Positions 31,186-44,584 of a stretch of 64,000 bases of DNA are shown here, piece after piece. Made by a program: the position numbers and the translations under genes. The stretch's first letter is position 1. Every line of letters starts with the position of its first letter. This DNA comes from Halomonas chromatireducens (GTDB taxonomy: Bacteria; Pseudomonadota; Gammaproteobacteria; Pseudomonadales; Halomonadaceae), in contig NZ_CP014226.1 of NCBI RefSeq assembly GCF_001545155.1, positions 2,308,378-2,372,377 of the forward strand, read 5' to 3'. The notes beneath the pieces are model-generated. The model saw nothing but the letters and a program-made list of their open reading frames with translations. It had not been told where the DNA came from and searched no databases.

Positions 31186-31342
31186 GACATCTCCCTGTCG
31201 AAACCCACAAGAATAGCGCTGCTTCCCCGGAATGCCAGCATAAGAACAAGCTGCTTCATTTCCCTGCATGCCGTTACCGTACAACACACTTTAGGGACAT
31301 CTACTACACTGAAGGCGTCATCATGGAAAAGGAGGACACTGT

Positions 31343-31933
31343 ATGACACACCGCAGCTTTGCAAGGACGGTACTTGCCACCTCGATTGGTCTGCTGGTCG
31401 GCGGGCTGACCGTTGCCGGGGCTCACGCCCAGTTCGATCCTCAGGGGCTGTATTCCAACAGGGCGATTCTCGATGCCGAGGTATACTTCGAAGCCGCCCC
31501 GGACAGCCAGCCAAGTGAGATCGTCGATATTCTCCTCGGTGACGACATGCAGGTCCATGCTCTGATCATACGCACCCATGAGGATGTGGGGCAGGATGGC
31601 GACTACCTTGTGATCACCAATGACCACTACCGGCTGGTAAACCATGAAGAAGATGGTGACACCACCCATGACGTGCTGGTCGATGCCAACGAAGACGCCT
31701 TGGGTGCGATGCCACGCTACGATCAGGACTGGTGGGATATGGCTCGCCAACGTGCGCGAGATGCCTGGCACACTGCCGGCGAAGGTGCCGAAAGCGCCTG
31801 GCACCAGACACGTGAAGGCGCCGACCGCATCGGCGAGGGAGCCGAAAGCGCCTGGGAACGCACCCAGGAGGGGGCCGAGAGAGCCGGCCGCGCCGTCAGC
31901 GACCTGCTCAACAACTGGACCAACAACGACTGA
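31343..31933 (+). CDS. Secreted PRC-barrel protein with C-terminal helical repeats
   Basis: A 196-residue protein: signal peptide ending at about residue 29 (AGAHAQ), a PRC-barrel-like domain (about 40-120; DAEVYFEAAPDSQPSEIVDI), and an amphipathic helical tail with an 18-residue repeat containing EGAESAW twice. The repeat unit also shows in the DNA: GCCGAAAGCGCCTGG at 31787 and 31841, 54 nt apart. PRC barrels bind proteins or, in photosystems, regulate electron transfer; nothing specific can be said here. An AAAGGAGG-like site precedes the ATG, and a strong terminator follows the gene, so it is monocistronic. Confidence 0.75.
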   Translation: MTHRSFARTVLATSIGLLVGGLTVAGAHAQFDPQGLYSNRAILDAEVYFEAAPDSQPSEIVDILLGDDMQVHALIIRTHEDVGQDGDYLVITNDHYRLVNHEEDGDTTHDVLVDANEDALGAMPRYDQDWWDMARQRARDAWHTAGEGAESAWHQTREGADRIGEGAESAWERTQEGAERAGRAVSDLLNNWTNND

Positions 31934-32030
31934 CCTGCTCCCACCGGACGCCAGGGCCGCTGCGGCCTGTTCTCGGGTACCACAATGAAATGCCACACAT
32001 GCAAAGCGCAACAGGAAAGCTGATTGCTGG

Positions 32031-32056
32031 GCCCCACCCCTCTCGGGTGGGGCTTT
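32031..32056 (+). terminator. Rho-independent terminator of the PRC-barrel gene
   Basis: GCCCCACCC and GGGTGGGGC form a 9-bp stem around CTCTC, followed by TTTGCGCTTT. It lies 98 bp after the stop codon and just before the end of the convergent transglycosylase gene. Confidence 0.8.
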
Positions 32057-32077
32057 GCGCTTTCATTGTCGGCCGAA

Positions 32078-33385
32078 TCAGCGCTGTAGGCGTTGCAACA
32101 GGCTGACCGTGGCGAAGCCATCGGGAGTGACACCGATCGATCGCTGGTAGCTGCGCAGGCCACGCCGAGTGTTGGGCCCCATGATGCCATCCGGCGTCCC
32201 GACATCGAAGCCACGAGCATTGAGCGCCTGCTGCATCTCGCGCACCTGGCTGCGCGACAGTGGCTCCTCCCCCCGCGGCCAGCTCCCGTGGATACCGTTC
32301 CGGCCGGCGATCTCGTTGGCCAGGGTGCCCACCGCCAAGGCATAGCTGGTCGCATTGTTATAGCGCAGGATGGCCCGGAAGTTGGGACCCACCAGGAAGG
32401 CAGGCCCGTCGGCACCAGCCGGTGCAATGACCGAGGCCTCGGCGAACTCGGGAAGCGCACCGTCAGAGACGCCACGCACCCCCTGGGCAGCCCATTCACG
32501 ACTGGCACGCCGGGTGGTCAGCTCGGTCTGGGCATAGTCGAAGTCATCCGGCAGCCGGACCTCCACACCCCAGGGCTGACCCGTCTGCCAGCCGGCGCGG
32601 GCGAGATAGTTGGCAGTCGATGCCATGACATCGGGAATGCTGCCCCAGATGTCACGACGGCCGTCACCATCGCCATCCACCGCATAGGCTTCGAAGCTGG
32701 AGGGAATGAACTGGGTGTGGCCCATGGCCCCGGCCCAGGAACCGACCATGCGCTCAGGGGGGATATCCCCGGTCTCTATGATACGCAGTGCCGCCATCAG
32801 CTCACCGCGGGCAAAATCGCTCCGACGTCCATCGAAAGCTAGCGTCGCCAGCGCCTCCAGGGTCGAGAAGTCACCGAAGTTACCGCCGTAGTTGCTCTCG
32901 ATACCCCAGATCGCGACGATGATCTCCGCCGGCACGCCATAGCGCTCCTCCATGCGACGGGCGGTATCGCGATGCTCGGCAAGCTTGGCACGCCCCTGCT
33001 GGATACGAGCTGAAGAGACGGCGCTATCCAGATACTGCCAAATGGGGCGCACGAACTCTGGCTGGGAACGATCCAGCTCAATCACCCTTGGCCGGTAACG
33101 GACTCCATCCAGCGCCCGAGCCAGGGTTCTCTCGCTGATGCCTTCAGAGCGGGCCTCGCGGCGAAAGTTTGCCAGCCAAGCATTGAAGTCGGCAGGCGCC
33201 GCTTCGGAATTGGAGCGGTCGTCGGCCGACGACTCCGGTGAGGTCTCGACGTCCTGCTCGCTGGCAGCCTGTCCGCTGGCAACCTCAGGTGAGCGGTCGG
33301 CGGCTGACGCCTCCTGAACCGGGCCGCTCTGGCATCCTGCGAGAAGCGCAACCAGGAAGGTTGCGGGTAATATCTGGCGCATCAT
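32078..33385 (-). CDS. Lipoprotein lytic murein transglycosylase (MltB family) with PG-binding domain
   Basis: Cleaves the MurNAc-GlcNAc bond of peptidoglycan with formation of 1,6-anhydro sugars. The 435-residue chain has a lipobox LLAGC with Cys18, a Ser/Glu-rich linker (20-65), the MltB-type SLT domain with catalytic Glu163 in WGIESNYGG, and a C-terminal PG_binding_1 domain (about 375-430; LNARGFDVGTPDGIMG). It would sit on the outer membrane inner face. Its anhydro-muropeptide products feed the AmgK-MurU recycling route encoded at 22910-24621. The ATG at 33385 is chosen since it starts directly with the lipoprotein signal; upstream in-frame starts give no signal peptide. Confidence 0.92.
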   Translation of the reverse strand: MMRQILPATFLVALLAGCQSGPVQEASAADRSPEVASGQAASEQDVETSPESSADDRSNSEAAPADFNAWLANFRREARSEGISERTLARALDGVRYRPRVIELDRSQPEFVRPIWQYLDSAVSSARIQQGRAKLAEHRDTARRMEERYGVPAEIIVAIWGIESNYGGNFGDFSTLEALATLAFDGRRSDFARGELMAALRIIETGDIPPERMVGSWAGAMGHTQFIPSSFEAYAVDGDGDGRRDIWGSIPDVMASTANYLARAGWQTGQPWGVEVRLPDDFDYAQTELTTRRASREWAAQGVRGVSDGALPEFAEASVIAPAGADGPAFLVGPNFRAILRYNNATSYALAVGTLANEIAGRNGIHGSWPRGEEPLSRSQVREMQQALNARGFDVGTPDGIMGPNTRRGLRSYQRSIGVTPDGFATVSLLQRLQR

Positions 33386-33503
33386 GATGTCGGCATTCCT
33401 TGGCATTGAACGACCATGATGATGGCTCAGAAGCGCTGGCGAAACCAGCCTCATCAGCCATTGGATCGTCGATTTCTGGCCCCTGCCACTGATCACTGCA
33501 CGC

Positions 33504-33908
33504 TCACGTGGGGTCTCTGTCCCGGGGCTGATGCACCGCATTGGCCTCTGTCTCGAGACCACTCTTCAACTCGTGGGTCAGCGGGTCGTAGTTGGGCCGC
33601 AGCTCATCCTTCACGGTACCGGACCAGAGCTTCGAGCCCACGAAATAGCCGGCCCGGCCGATAACGTGTGCCGCCACCGGCGCTGTCATGATCACGAAGA
33701 CGATAATGGCGAAGGCACGGGCCACTACCGCCACCTCGCCGAAATGCAAGGCAACGGCGAGCATGATCAGGATCACTCCCAGGGCGGCCGCCTTGGTCGT
33801 GGCATGCATGCGAGTCAGCAGGTCGGGCAGACGCAGAATGCCCAGCGCTGCCAGCAGCATGAACACCGCCCCGGTGAGAATCAGGAAACCCTTGATCATC
33901 TCAATCAT
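33504..33908 (-). CDS. mrpG: Mrp Na+/H+ antiporter subunit MrpG (operon 1)
   Basis: Small membrane subunit of the first Mrp complex. The 134 residues have three hydrophobic helices with the family signature RLPDLLTRMHATTKAAALG and a hydrophilic tail of about 40 residues. The start overlaps the mrpF stop by 8 bp. As the last gene of mrpABCDEFG it ends about 118 bp before the transglycosylase start. The role of G within the complex is structural; loss of any subunit usually stops activity of the whole. Confidence 0.94.
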   Translation of the reverse strand: MIEMIKGFLILTGAVFMLLAALGILRLPDLLTRMHATTKAAALGVILIMLAVALHFGEVAVVARAFAIIVFVIMTAPVAAHVIGRAGYFVGSKLWSGTVKDELRPNYDPLTHELKSGLETEANAVHQPRDRDPT

Positions 33909-34170
33909 CCCTCGGCCCTCCTCGCTCCAGGAAACGGGCGAAGCCGATGGCAGCCAGAAAGCCCATCAGCGCGATCACGATGGCGGCATCCAGAAAGCTT
34001 GATACGTCCACCTTTATGGCATAGACACCCACGAGGCCCACCACGATGCTGGCGAACAGCTCCAGCGCCACCACCCGGTCGGGCAGGCTGGGGCCGCGAA
34101 CCACCCTCACGAAGGCCAGGATCAGGGCAAGGCTCATGAGCACTTGGCTGATCAGGATTACGGTATCCAC
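33901..34170 (-). CDS. mrpF: Mrp Na+/H+ antiporter subunit MrpF (operon 1)
   Basis: An 89-residue, three-helix subunit. The line VVRGPSLPDRVVALELFAS near residue 23 is the MrpF/MnhF signature, and the conserved Asp in ALE(L/D)-like context lies in the second helix (SFLDAAIVIALMGF contains a buried Asp). MrpF of other species is linked to cation and, in some, to cholate efflux. It follows mrpE by 24 bp and overlaps mrpG by 8 bp. Confidence 0.94.
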   Translation of the reverse strand: MDTVILISQVLMSLALILAFVRVVRGPSLPDRVVALELFASIVVGLVGVYAIKVDVSSFLDAAIVIALMGFLAAIGFARFLERGGPRDD

Positions 34171-34194
34171 ATCACCACCTCACCATCATCGAAC

Positions 34195-34668
34195 TTAGCG
34201 GAACAGCTCCAGGGCACGACATTCCATTTCCTTGAGGTTACGGCGCAGCTCCTCCTCATCGTCGAGGAACATGGCATGAATGTAGAGCACCTTGCGATCG
34301 TCGGAGACATCCAGGCTCAGGGTACCCGGCGTCAGGGATATCAGGTTGGCGACCATGGTGATCTCGAGCTCGGTACGCGCCTCCAGCGGCATGGCAATCA
34401 CCCCCGGCTTCATGTGCCAGGGTGGCGTCAGTATGTCGAAACCGACACGCAGGTTGGCCTGGACCAGCTCTTTGATGAAGAAGCCAAGGAAACGCAGGAT
34501 ACGTGGAATGCGGACCGGATAGCCCTTGAGAGCCGGCACCTGGGGCTCGATGAGCACCAGCGTGACATAGCCGAACACCAGACCGATGACCAGGTTCGTG
34601 CCCGAGAAGTCACCGCTGAGAATGACCCAGGCCAGGGCCAGCAGCAGATTCCATATCGCCCCCGTCAT
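34195..34668 (-). CDS. mrpE: Mrp Na+/H+ antiporter subunit MrpE (operon 1)
   Basis: A 157-residue subunit with two or three N-terminal helices and a cytoplasmic C-terminal domain carrying the typical [15 protein letters not shown]. It has the family length. Its ATG overlaps the mrpD stop as ATGA, so D and E are translationally coupled. Confidence 0.94.
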   Translation of the reverse strand: MTGAIWNLLLALAWVILSGDFSGTNLVIGLVFGYVTLVLIEPQVPALKGYPVRIPRILRFLGFFIKELVQANLRVGFDILTPPWHMKPGVIAMPLEARTELEITMVANLISLTPGTLSLDVSDDRKVLYIHAMFLDDEEELRRNLKEMECRALELFR

Positions 34669-36239
34669 GGCGTCATCTCCTCGTCAGGCGTCTCGACAAG
34701 CACATCGTCGATTCCGGCATCCCCCCCCAGCACTGCCTCGATATAGCCCTGAGGGTTCATCAACTGATCGCCGATCTGGTTCATGGCAACCATCAGCGGT
34801 TCAGCGAACAGACCAATCAACAGGGCAAAGAGCGCCAGCACCGCCACCGGAAGGTACATGAGCCAGAGGCTTGCCGGCACCATGCGGCTATCGTCCCCCA
34901 CCACGACCTGCTCCACCGGCACCAGGTTATCCTCGGGCAGGGTCTTCCAGAACACCTCGTTCCATATCTTGACCATGGAGTAAAGCGTCATCAGACCGAC
35001 CGCCAGGGCAACACCGGTGACCACGTAGGCGCCAGCCTCGATACCGGCGCGTATGAGGACGAACTTGGCGAAGAAGCCGGAAAGCGGCGGGATGCCGGCC
35101 AGGGAAAAGGCCGACAGGAAGAAGGCCACGGCCAGCCAGGGGCGCTCACGATAGAGCCCGCCCATCTTCTTCAGCTCATAGGTTCCCTGGAGTCGACGGG
35201 TGATGCCGCTGATCAGGAACAGGTTGGTCTTGACCACGATGTTGTGCATCACCGCGAAGATCCCGCCGGCAATGGCGAGTGGCGTGAACAGCGCAAGCCC
35301 GAGAATCATGTAGCCGATCTGGCTGACGATATGGAAAGAGAGAATGCGCCGGAACTCGAACTGCGCCGCGGCCCCGAGCACGCCGGTCACCATGGTTAGC
35401 GCCGCACCCCACAGCAGCAGATCCTGGGTGTAGCCCAGGGTTTGGTCGAACATCAGCGTGAAGACGCGATACAAGGAGTAGACGCCCACCTTGGTGAGCA
35501 AGCCTGCAAACAGGGCCGAGACCGCCACCGGAGGCGTGTGATAGGAGGCCGGCAGCCAGAAGAACAGCGGGAAGGCCGCCGCCTTGATGCCGAAGGCGAT
35601 CATGAACATGACCGCCAGCACCTCGACCATGCCCTGGTTCTCGGCCGCCGCCAGGCGCTGGGCGATATCGGCCATGTTGAGCGTACCGACCATCCCGTAG
35701 GTCAGACCGATGGCGGTAAGAAAGATCACCGACGCCAGCAGGTTGAGGGTCACGTACTTGATCGCCCCTTCCATCTGCGCCTTTTCGCCGCCAAGAATCA
35801 GCAGCGCAAAGGAGGCCACCAGCATTACCTCGAACCAGACATAGAGGTTGAAGATATCACCGGTGAGAAAGGCACCGGCGACGCCGGCCAGCAGCAGATG
35901 CATCAGGGGATAGTAGCCGAACTTCTCGTGGCCGGGGCCAGTGGAGGCCAGCGAATAGACCGCCAGCGCCAGGCCAATGATACCGGTCAGCACGATCATC
36001 ACCGCGCTGAGCATATCCGCGACCAGGGTGATGCCGATGGGGGCCTCCCAGCCGCCCATCTGGATCACCACATAGTCATCAAGGCTTACTGAAACCAGCA
36101 GCCAGAGCGACACGCCCAGCAGCGCGACATTGCCGGCCACGGCGATGAAGCGCTGCGTGGGTCGCGAGCGCCAGAACAGCAGCGACAGGGCACCCGACAG
36201 CAAGGGCAGGAGAACGGGCAGTGCAACTTCAGGCCTCAC
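34665..36239 (-). CDS. mrpD: Mrp Na+/H+ antiporter subunit MrpD (operon 1)
   Basis: A 524-residue antiporter-like subunit related to NuoM/NuoN, with about 14 membrane helices. The conserved charged residues are present: Glu in [18 protein letters not shown] (TM5) and Lys in [17 protein letters not shown] (TM7). The start is GTG at 36239, overlapping the mrpC stop (GTGA). With MrpA it is thought to form the proton and sodium paths of the complex. The C-terminus ends in a short acidic tail. Confidence 0.95.
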   Translation of the reverse strand: MRPEVALPVLLPLLSGALSLLFWRSRPTQRFIAVAGNVALLGVSLWLLVSVSLDDYVVIQMGGWEAPIGITLVADMLSAVMIVLTGIIGLALAVYSLASTGPGHEKFGYYPLMHLLLAGVAGAFLTGDIFNLYVWFEVMLVASFALLILGGEKAQMEGAIKYVTLNLLASVIFLTAIGLTYGMVGTLNMADIAQRLAAAENQGMVEVLAVMFMIAFGIKAAAFPLFFWLPASYHTPPVAVSALFAGLLTKVGVYSLYRVFTLMFDQTLGYTQDLLLWGAALTMVTGVLGAAAQFEFRRILSFHIVSQIGYMILGLALFTPLAIAGGIFAVMHNIVVKTNLFLISGITRRLQGTYELKKMGGLYRERPWLAVAFFLSAFSLAGIPPLSGFFAKFVLIRAGIEAGAYVVTGVALAVGLMTLYSMVKIWNEVFWKTLPEDNLVPVEQVVVGDDSRMVPASLWLMYLPVAVLALFALLIGLFAEPLMVAMNQIGDQLMNPQGYIEAVLGGDAGIDDVLVETPDEEMTP

Positions 36240-36583
36240 GTATCGGTTTCCTTCATCTTGTCCAGGTCATCGGCTTTGACGATCTCGTAGGCACGACGGA
36301 TCAATACCACGGCAAAGGCCAGCACGCCGAAGGCGATTACGATAGCGGTGAGCACCACCGCTTGGGGCAAGGGATCTGCCACCGGGCCGAGGGGCGCTGT
36401 CAGCCCCTCGGGGATCAGGGGTGGCGCCCCACGGGTCATGCCCGCCGAAGTGAAGATCAACAGGTTGGCGGCATTGGAGAGCAGCATCAGTCCGATCACC
36501 AGCTTGACGATCGAGCGACGCAGCATCAAGAAGATCGCTGACGCATACAGCAGGCCAATGGCCACGGCCATCACCGGCTCCAT
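36236..36583 (-). CDS. mrpC: Mrp Na+/H+ antiporter subunit MrpC (operon 1)
   Basis: A 115-residue NuoK-like subunit with three helices. The marks are [20 protein letters not shown] and [15 protein letters not shown], typical of MrpC. GGAGG precedes the ATG. It follows mrpB by 51 bp and overlaps mrpD by four bases. Confidence 0.94.
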   Translation of the reverse strand: MEPVMAVAIGLLYASAIFLMLRRSIVKLVIGLMLLSNAANLLIFTSAGMTRGAPPLIPEGLTAPLGPVADPLPQAVVLTAIVIAFGVLAFAVVLIRRAYEIVKADDLDKMKETDT

Positions 36584-36634
36584 AACGCACCTCCAGCTCG
36601 AATTGACGGGGCGACGTCGGCAACGCCGTTACGA

Positions 36635-37066
36635 TCAAGGTTCATCCTTGTCCACCTCCATCAGTGTCATGACCATGGCCAGCACCGACCCCAGCACCGC
36701 CAGGTAGACCCCCACATCGAAAATCAATGGACTCGATGCCTTGAAGTCGATGCCGGGAATCTCCCACCACTGGGCGGTCAAGAAGGGTTGATCCATGAAC
36801 CAGGCTGGAAAAACCGAGATCATGCCCAACAACAGGCCCATGCCGATCAGGTCACGGGCATCGACCATGCGAAGCACCTCCCGGGTGGCACTCACGCCGA
36901 AGGCGAACAAGTAGAGGGTGAAAGCGCCGGCAGCCACCAGCCCGGCAATGAACCCCCCGCCCGGCTCATCGTGTCCCCGCAACAGCAGGAACACCGAGAA
37001 CAGCAGCTGCAGCGGCATCAGTATCCGAGCGGCGGTGTGCAGTATCAAGGTGCCTGACTTAACCAT
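36635..37066 (-). CDS. mrpB: Mrp Na+/H+ antiporter subunit MrpB (operon 1)
   Basis: A 143-residue subunit with four helices and the MnhB signature [18 protein letters not shown] near residue 33. The ATG at 37066 ([15 protein letters not shown]) is chosen over longer frames because it overlaps the mrpA stop by 8 bp, and the extra upstream residues are not hydrophobic. In this operon B is a separate gene, whereas in operon 2 it is fused to A. Confidence 0.94.
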   Translation of the reverse strand: MVKSGTLILHTAARILMPLQLLFSVFLLLRGHDEPGGGFIAGLVAAGAFTLYLFAFGVSATREVLRMVDARDLIGMGLLLGMISVFPAWFMDQPFLTAQWWEIPGIDFKASSPLIFDVGVYLAVLGSVLAMVMTLMEVDKDEP

Positions 37067-39392
37067 CGGCGGACTCCTTCTCCTTCGTCGCGGGCTTGGG
37101 TTTCTCTGCCGCACGCAGCTTGAGCATGGCAATGACACCGATCGCCGCCAGAGCCAGCACGAAGATCTCACCCAGAGTATCCAGCGCCCGGTAGTCCACC
37201 AGGATCACGTTGACGATATTGCGCCCATGGGCCAGCGGTACGCTGTTTTCGATCATGTAGCCCGAGATGGGCACGAACTGATCGATTCCCCAGGCCGTCA
37301 ACACCAGCAGGGTGATCAGCACACCGACAGTGCCCGCCACCAGAAGATCGCGCACCCGCTCCAGGGGAGTCGACAGGCTGGCGAAGCGTGGCAGGCGGAA
37401 GAGCACCAGCACCAGCAGGATCACGGTCAGGGTTTCCACCAGCAGTTGGGTAATGCCCAGGTCGGGCGCACTGAACAGGATGAAGATCAGGGCGATTGAG
37501 AAGCCCATGATGCCCACCGATACCACCGCGCTTAGCCGCGATCGGGTGATGGCGGCAAACAGCGCCCCCATCACCATCATCGCCGCCACGACCACTTCGT
37601 GGAAACGGACGTCGAGGTGGAAGGCAATCTCCGGGGAGTGACGCAGCAGCAAGGAGTTACCGATCAGCGCGATCAGCGTCAGCACCATCACCATGAGGTA
37701 GTTGCGCATATAGCCGTTTTGCAGGATTCGGGTCTGCCAGTCGGAGACCACGGTGATCCAGTGCATGAAGGCCTCATAGCCAGCCTCGGGCCCCCGCGCG
37801 ATAAGCGGGTCGAGCCTTGCCAGGCGCGCACGCACCCGATCCCAGTGGCGAAACACCACGTAGCCCAGGACCAGGCTGACCAACGACATGATCAGGGGCA
37901 GGTTGATGCCGTGCCACAGCGCCAGCGAGACGGTGACCGGCTCGCCCATCACCGCCGAGGCGGCAGCAGTGAGCAGCCCCATGCCGGCCAGCACCGGGAC
38001 CAGGCCGAGCAGCAGCGAGAGCACCGCCAGCACGGCAGGACCAAGCAGCATAGAGACCGGCGCCTCGTGAGCCACCCGCGGGGTTGAGCGACGCTCGCCG
38101 AAGAAGGGCCGTAATGCCACGATGGCGGCCACGGCAATGGTCAGGAACGCCGCCGAGAAGGCCAGCAGCAGGATCAACCAGCGAAAGGCACCGGCTTCGA
38201 GAACCGACTCGAACATCAGTTCCTTGGCAATGAAGCCAAACAGCGGTGGCGCACCAGCCAGCGACAGGGCGGCAATCATGGCTACCAGCGCCGTGACCGG
38301 CATCAGCGAACGCAGCCCTCCCATGGCGCTTACGTCCTTGGTACCGGTCTCATGGTCGAGAATGCCAGCCACCATGAACAAAGCGCCCTTGTAGAGGGAG
38401 TGGGCCAGCAGGAAGGTGACGAAGGCGATGAGCGCACCCTCTGTGCCGATACCCAGCAGCATGGTCAGGGTTCCCAGTGCCATGATCGTTGAGTAGGCCA
38501 GCAACTTCTTGATATTGGTATGGCGAATGGCCAGGAAGGCGCCGGTGAACATGGTGATGGCTCCCACCACCGAGAGGATGCCGACCCACATCTCGGTGCC
38601 GCCCAGGCTCGGCTGCAGTCGCGCCATGAGGTAGATCCCAGCCTTGACCATGGTCGCCGAGTGGAGGTAGGCCGACACCGGTGTGGGTGCCGCCATGGCA
38701 TTGGGCAACCAAAAGTGAAACGGAAACTGGGCCGATTTGGTGAAGGCGCCCAGCAGCAGACAGATCAGCAGCGGTGCATAGAGGTCATGCTCACGCAGCA
38801 CGTCACCCATGGTGCCCAGCTCGGCGAACGACCAGCTGCCGCCGGCAATACCCAGCATCACCAGCCCCGCCATCAGCGCCAGCCCACCGCCGAAGGTGAC
38901 GAACAACCCCTGACGGGCCGACTTGCGCGCCTCCAGGTCAGCATGATTGAAGCCGATCAGCAGGTAGGAGGTGATACTGGTCAGCTCCCAGAAGACGAAC
39001 AGCGTGATCAGGCCATCGGCCAGGACCAGGCCAAGCATCGACACCATGAAAGCCACAAGGGCGATATGGAAACGCACCAGATCGGGATGGCCCTTGAGAT
39101 AGCCGCCGGCATAGATCAGCACGAAAGTACCGATCACCGTGATCAACAGGGAAAACAGCAGCGAAAGCCCATCGACAACGAAAGTCAGGCTCATGCCCAA
39201 TGAAGGCACCCACTCTACGCCGAAAGTCAGCGTCTCCCCACTCATCACCGCAGGCATGAGGGACAGGAACCCCAGGGACAGGGCAGCCGGGAATGCGGCC
39301 AGCACGAAGCTCGTACGCTCCCCGAACCAGCGATGCAGCAGCGGGGAAAAGGCGGCGAGCACGAAACCCGAAAGCACGGCTAGTTGCATCAT
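37059..39392 (-). CDS. mrpA: Mrp Na+/H+ antiporter subunit MrpA (operon 1)
   Basis: The largest subunit, 777 residues, related to NuoL in the N-terminal 500 residues and followed by the MrpA-specific C-terminal part (DUF4040 and neighbouring helices, about 590-760). The conserved Glu in [15 protein letters not shown] (TM5), Lys in [16 protein letters not shown] (TM7) and the C-terminal [13 protein letters not shown] are present. It is the first gene of the group 1 order mrpABCDEFG, transcribed on the minus strand from the 502-bp region shared with operon 2. The complex moves Na+ (or K+) out against H+ and supports alkali and salt tolerance. Confidence 0.96.
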   Translation of the reverse strand: MMQLAVLSGFVLAAFSPLLHRWFGERTSFVLAAFPAALSLGFLSLMPAVMSGETLTFGVEWVPSLGMSLTFVVDGLSLLFSLLITVIGTFVLIYAGGYLKGHPDLVRFHIALVAFMVSMLGLVLADGLITLFVFWELTSITSYLLIGFNHADLEARKSARQGLFVTFGGGLALMAGLVMLGIAGGSWSFAELGTMGDVLREHDLYAPLLICLLLGAFTKSAQFPFHFWLPNAMAAPTPVSAYLHSATMVKAGIYLMARLQPSLGGTEMWVGILSVVGAITMFTGAFLAIRHTNIKKLLAYSTIMALGTLTMLLGIGTEGALIAFVTFLLAHSLYKGALFMVAGILDHETGTKDVSAMGGLRSLMPVTALVAMIAALSLAGAPPLFGFIAKELMFESVLEAGAFRWLILLLAFSAAFLTIAVAAIVALRPFFGERRSTPRVAHEAPVSMLLGPAVLAVLSLLLGLVPVLAGMGLLTAAASAVMGEPVTVSLALWHGINLPLIMSLVSLVLGYVVFRHWDRVRARLARLDPLIARGPEAGYEAFMHWITVVSDWQTRILQNGYMRNYLMVMVLTLIALIGNSLLLRHSPEIAFHLDVRFHEVVVAAMMVMGALFAAITRSRLSAVVSVGIMGFSIALIFILFSAPDLGITQLLVETLTVILLVLVLFRLPRFASLSTPLERVRDLLVAGTVGVLITLLVLTAWGIDQFVPISGYMIENSVPLAHGRNIVNVILVDYRALDTLGEIFVLALAAIGVIAMLKLRAAEKPKPATKEKESADG

Positions 39393-39894
39393 GCAGCTCT
39401 CTTCATGGTCGATCTTCCATCAGGGGGTACCGGCGTCTTTGAGACCTTGTTGGCGCCTATCTCGATAGACGGCAGGCGAACTCGCTGGCGTGCCACGCAC
39501 GACAGGTGTGTGGCGCGCCGCTGCCACTTTGACAAGCGCGCTTCGAACGTGCAAATGAACACCGTCTGAAAAGGTTTTCCGTCGCCATCTCCGAGTGCGG
39601 TTTTACGCCCAATTGATAAGCTCCCTACGACCTCTACAGACTGTATATTGCACCGCAAAAGCTTTAAACTCAGCGCCGCAGCTGGCAGCAACTGGTACAG
39701 ACCGCTCGGCGAAACGGCTTGGTAGTATAGCGATTTCCCTCCGTTTCTTCATTCGTGACTCCCAACGCGCCAGTCAGGCGATCCTCGATCGCTCCGATGA
39801 GCCTCGTGGTGAGCAGGCGCATTCCACGCCACGCCCGCTCTCCCGAACGTGGCGCAGTCTCACCCGATCCACCGCCAGAATGGATGAACCACCA
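39393..39894. promoter_or_regulatory. Shared control region of two divergent Mrp operons
   Basis: The 502 bp between the starts of mrpA (minus) and the mrpAB fusion (plus) have a lower GC content near 39600-39680 than the genes around them, as expected for promoters. I could not pick a clear sigma-70 promoter with both hexamers; TATATT at about 39647 is a possible -10 of the plus-strand operon. An open frame continues from the fusion gene up to 39595, but its residues are not membrane-like and it is taken as non-coding. Confidence 0.5.
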
Positions 39895-42704
<2,810 letters not shown>

Positions 42705-42705
<1 letters not shown>

Positions 42706-43049
42706 TGGAAGCCCTGTTCTCGCTGGTAGTCGGCGTGCTCTCTGCCAGCGGCCTCTACCTGCTACTTCGCGGCCGGACCTTCCCGGTCATCGTCGGCCTG
42801 GCCCTACTCGGCTACGCCGTCAACCTCTTCCTGTTCTCGATGGGCGGACTCAACACCCATGCAGCAGCCGTCATCGGCGAGTCGATCTCACCTACCGATC
42901 CCCTGCCCCAGGCCCTGGTACTGACCGCCATCGTCATCGGCTTTGCCATGACCGCCTTCGTGGTGATCCTGGCCATTCGCGCCCGCAGTGAGCTGGGCAG
43001 TGACCATGTGGATGGCCAGCAGGGTGAAGAGGGAGATGTGGGCCGATGA
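42705..43049 (+). CDS. mrpC: Mrp antiporter subunit C (operon 2)
   Basis: A 114-residue NuoK-like three-helix subunit. The marks are GLALLGYAVNLFLFSMGG and DPLPQALVLTAIVIGFA. The hydrophilic tail is longer in acidic residues than its operon 1 counterpart. The ATG overlaps the fusion gene stop by one base and the stop overlaps the D gene start. Confidence 0.93.
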
Positions 43050-44584
43050 ATCAGCACCTCATCATTCTGCCCATTCTGCTGCCGATGGTGGGCGCCCTGG
43101 CTCTCCTGCTGATGGGCAAGGCGAGCTTTGCCACCCATCGCCGCATCAGCGTATCGCTCACCGCAGCCCTGGTCGCGGTCAGTTTGCTTCTGCTCAGCCA
43201 CGCCGCCAGCGGCGAGTTGACCTTCTACAGCCTGGGCAACTGGCAGGCGCCCTTCGGCATCGTGCTGATGCTCGACCGGCTCTCGGCCCTGATGTTGATG
43301 CTCACCGCCGTGCTGGCCCTGGGCTGCATTCTCTTCGCCAGCGCCGGTGACGATACCAAGGGCAGCAACTTTCACGGACTCTTCCAGCTCCAGTTGGTGG
43401 GCCTGAACGGCGCCTTTCTCACCGGCGATCTATTCAACCTCTTCGTCTTCTTCGAGATCTTGCTGCTGGCCTCCTACGCGCTGCTGATGCATGGCGGTGG
43501 CAAGGCCCGCGTCGGTGCCGGCCTTCACTATGTCATTCTCAATGTGGCCGGCTCGGCGCTGTTCCTCATTGCGCTGGGAGTGCTCTACGGTGCCACGGGG
43601 ACTTTGAACATGGCTGACATGGCGCGCCGCGTAGCCACCATGTCAGGCGACCAGGCAGCCCTGGTCACTGCCGGTGCCCTGATGCTGGTGGTTGTGTTCA
43701 GCCTCAAGGCGGCGCTGCTGCCGCTCTACTTCTGGTTGCCGCGCACCTACTCGGCGGCGCCAGCCCCGGTTGCCGCACTGTTTGCCATCATGACCAAGGT
43801 AGGGCTATACGCAATCCTCCGCGTCCAGACGATGATTTTCGTCGACAGCCCGGCAGCTGGCGGCATCACCGCCTGGCTGTGGTGGTCGGGCCTGGCCACC
43901 ATCGTGCTGGCGGCGGTCGGCGTGCTGGCGGCTCGCGACATGCGCCCCCTGATCGCCTATCTGGTACTCGTCTCGGTGGGCACACTGCTGGCCGGGGCTG
44001 CGCTTGGCACGACAGCGGCGACCACCGCCCTGCTCTACTACCTGCCCCACACTACTCTGATCTGCGGTGCCCTGTTCCTGATCGCCGAAATGATCGGGCA
44101 GCAGCGCGGTAAGGCAGGTACGCGCCTGGTTCGTGCCCGTCGCCTGCATCAGCGCCACCTGCTTGGCGGCCTGTTCCTGGTGGCGGCCGTGGCGGTTGCC
44201 GGCCTACCGCCTCTTGCCGGCGCACTGGGCAAGCTGCTACTGATGCAGGCCGCGGAAGGCAGTGAGCGACTCTGGCTCTGGCCGCTGCTGCTGCTCGCCG
44301 GCCTGTGCGCGCTTATCGCCATGTCCCGAGCGGGGTCGGTCTTCTTCTGGGCCAGCTACAAGGGCGAGGTCACCGCTGGCAAGATCAGCCGGCCCCAGCT
44401 GATCGGAGTGCTGTGGCTACTGGCCAGTGCCCCGCTGCTGGTCATCTTCGGCGGGCCAGTGAGCGCTTACACGCAGGCGACGGCCGAACAGTTGGCCAAT
44501 CCCCAGGAGCCGATTCGCCAGTTGCTGGGAGACGACCCCACACAACAGATCGTGCTGATTCAAGACACCGGAGAATCGCCATGA
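43046..44584 (+). CDS. mrpD: Mrp antiporter subunit D (operon 2)
   Basis: A 512-residue antiporter-like subunit of about 14 helices. TM5 carries Glu in FNLFVFFEILLLASYALL, and TM7 carries Lys in FSLKAALLPLYFWLP. It differs clearly from the operon 1 MrpD, so the two operons are not a recent duplication. The ATG overlaps the mrpC stop (ATGA), and the stop overlaps the E start in the same way. Confidence 0.94.
   Translation: MNQHLIILPILLPMVGALALLLMGKASFATHRRISVSLTAALVAVSLLLLSHAASGELTFYSLGNWQAPFGIVLMLDRLSALMLMLTAVLALGCILFASAGDDTKGSNFHGLFQLQLVGLNGAFLTGDLFNLFVFFEILLLASYALLMHGGGKARVGAGLHYVILNVAGSALFLIALGVLYGATGTLNMADMARRVATMSGDQAALVTAGALMLVVVFSLKAALLPLYFWLPRTYSAAPAPVAALFAIMTKVGLYAILRVQTMIFVDSPAAGGITAWLWWSGLATIVLAAVGVLAARDMRPLIAYLVLVSVGTLLAGAALGTTAATTALLYYLPHTTLICGALFLIAEMIGQQRGKAGTRLVRARRLHQRHLLGGLFLVAAVAVAGLPPLAGALGKLLLMQAAEGSERLWLWPLLLLAGLCALIAMSRAGSVFFWASYKGEVTAGKISRPQLIGVLWLLASAPLLVIFGGPVSAYTQATAEQLANPQEPIRQLLGDDPTQQIVLIQDTGESP

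Noticed and set aside
39595..39894. N-terminal extension of the fused MrpA-MrpB protein
   Set aside because: The extra 100 residues are polar and Arg/Ser-rich without membrane segments; the family start is at the ATG near 39895.
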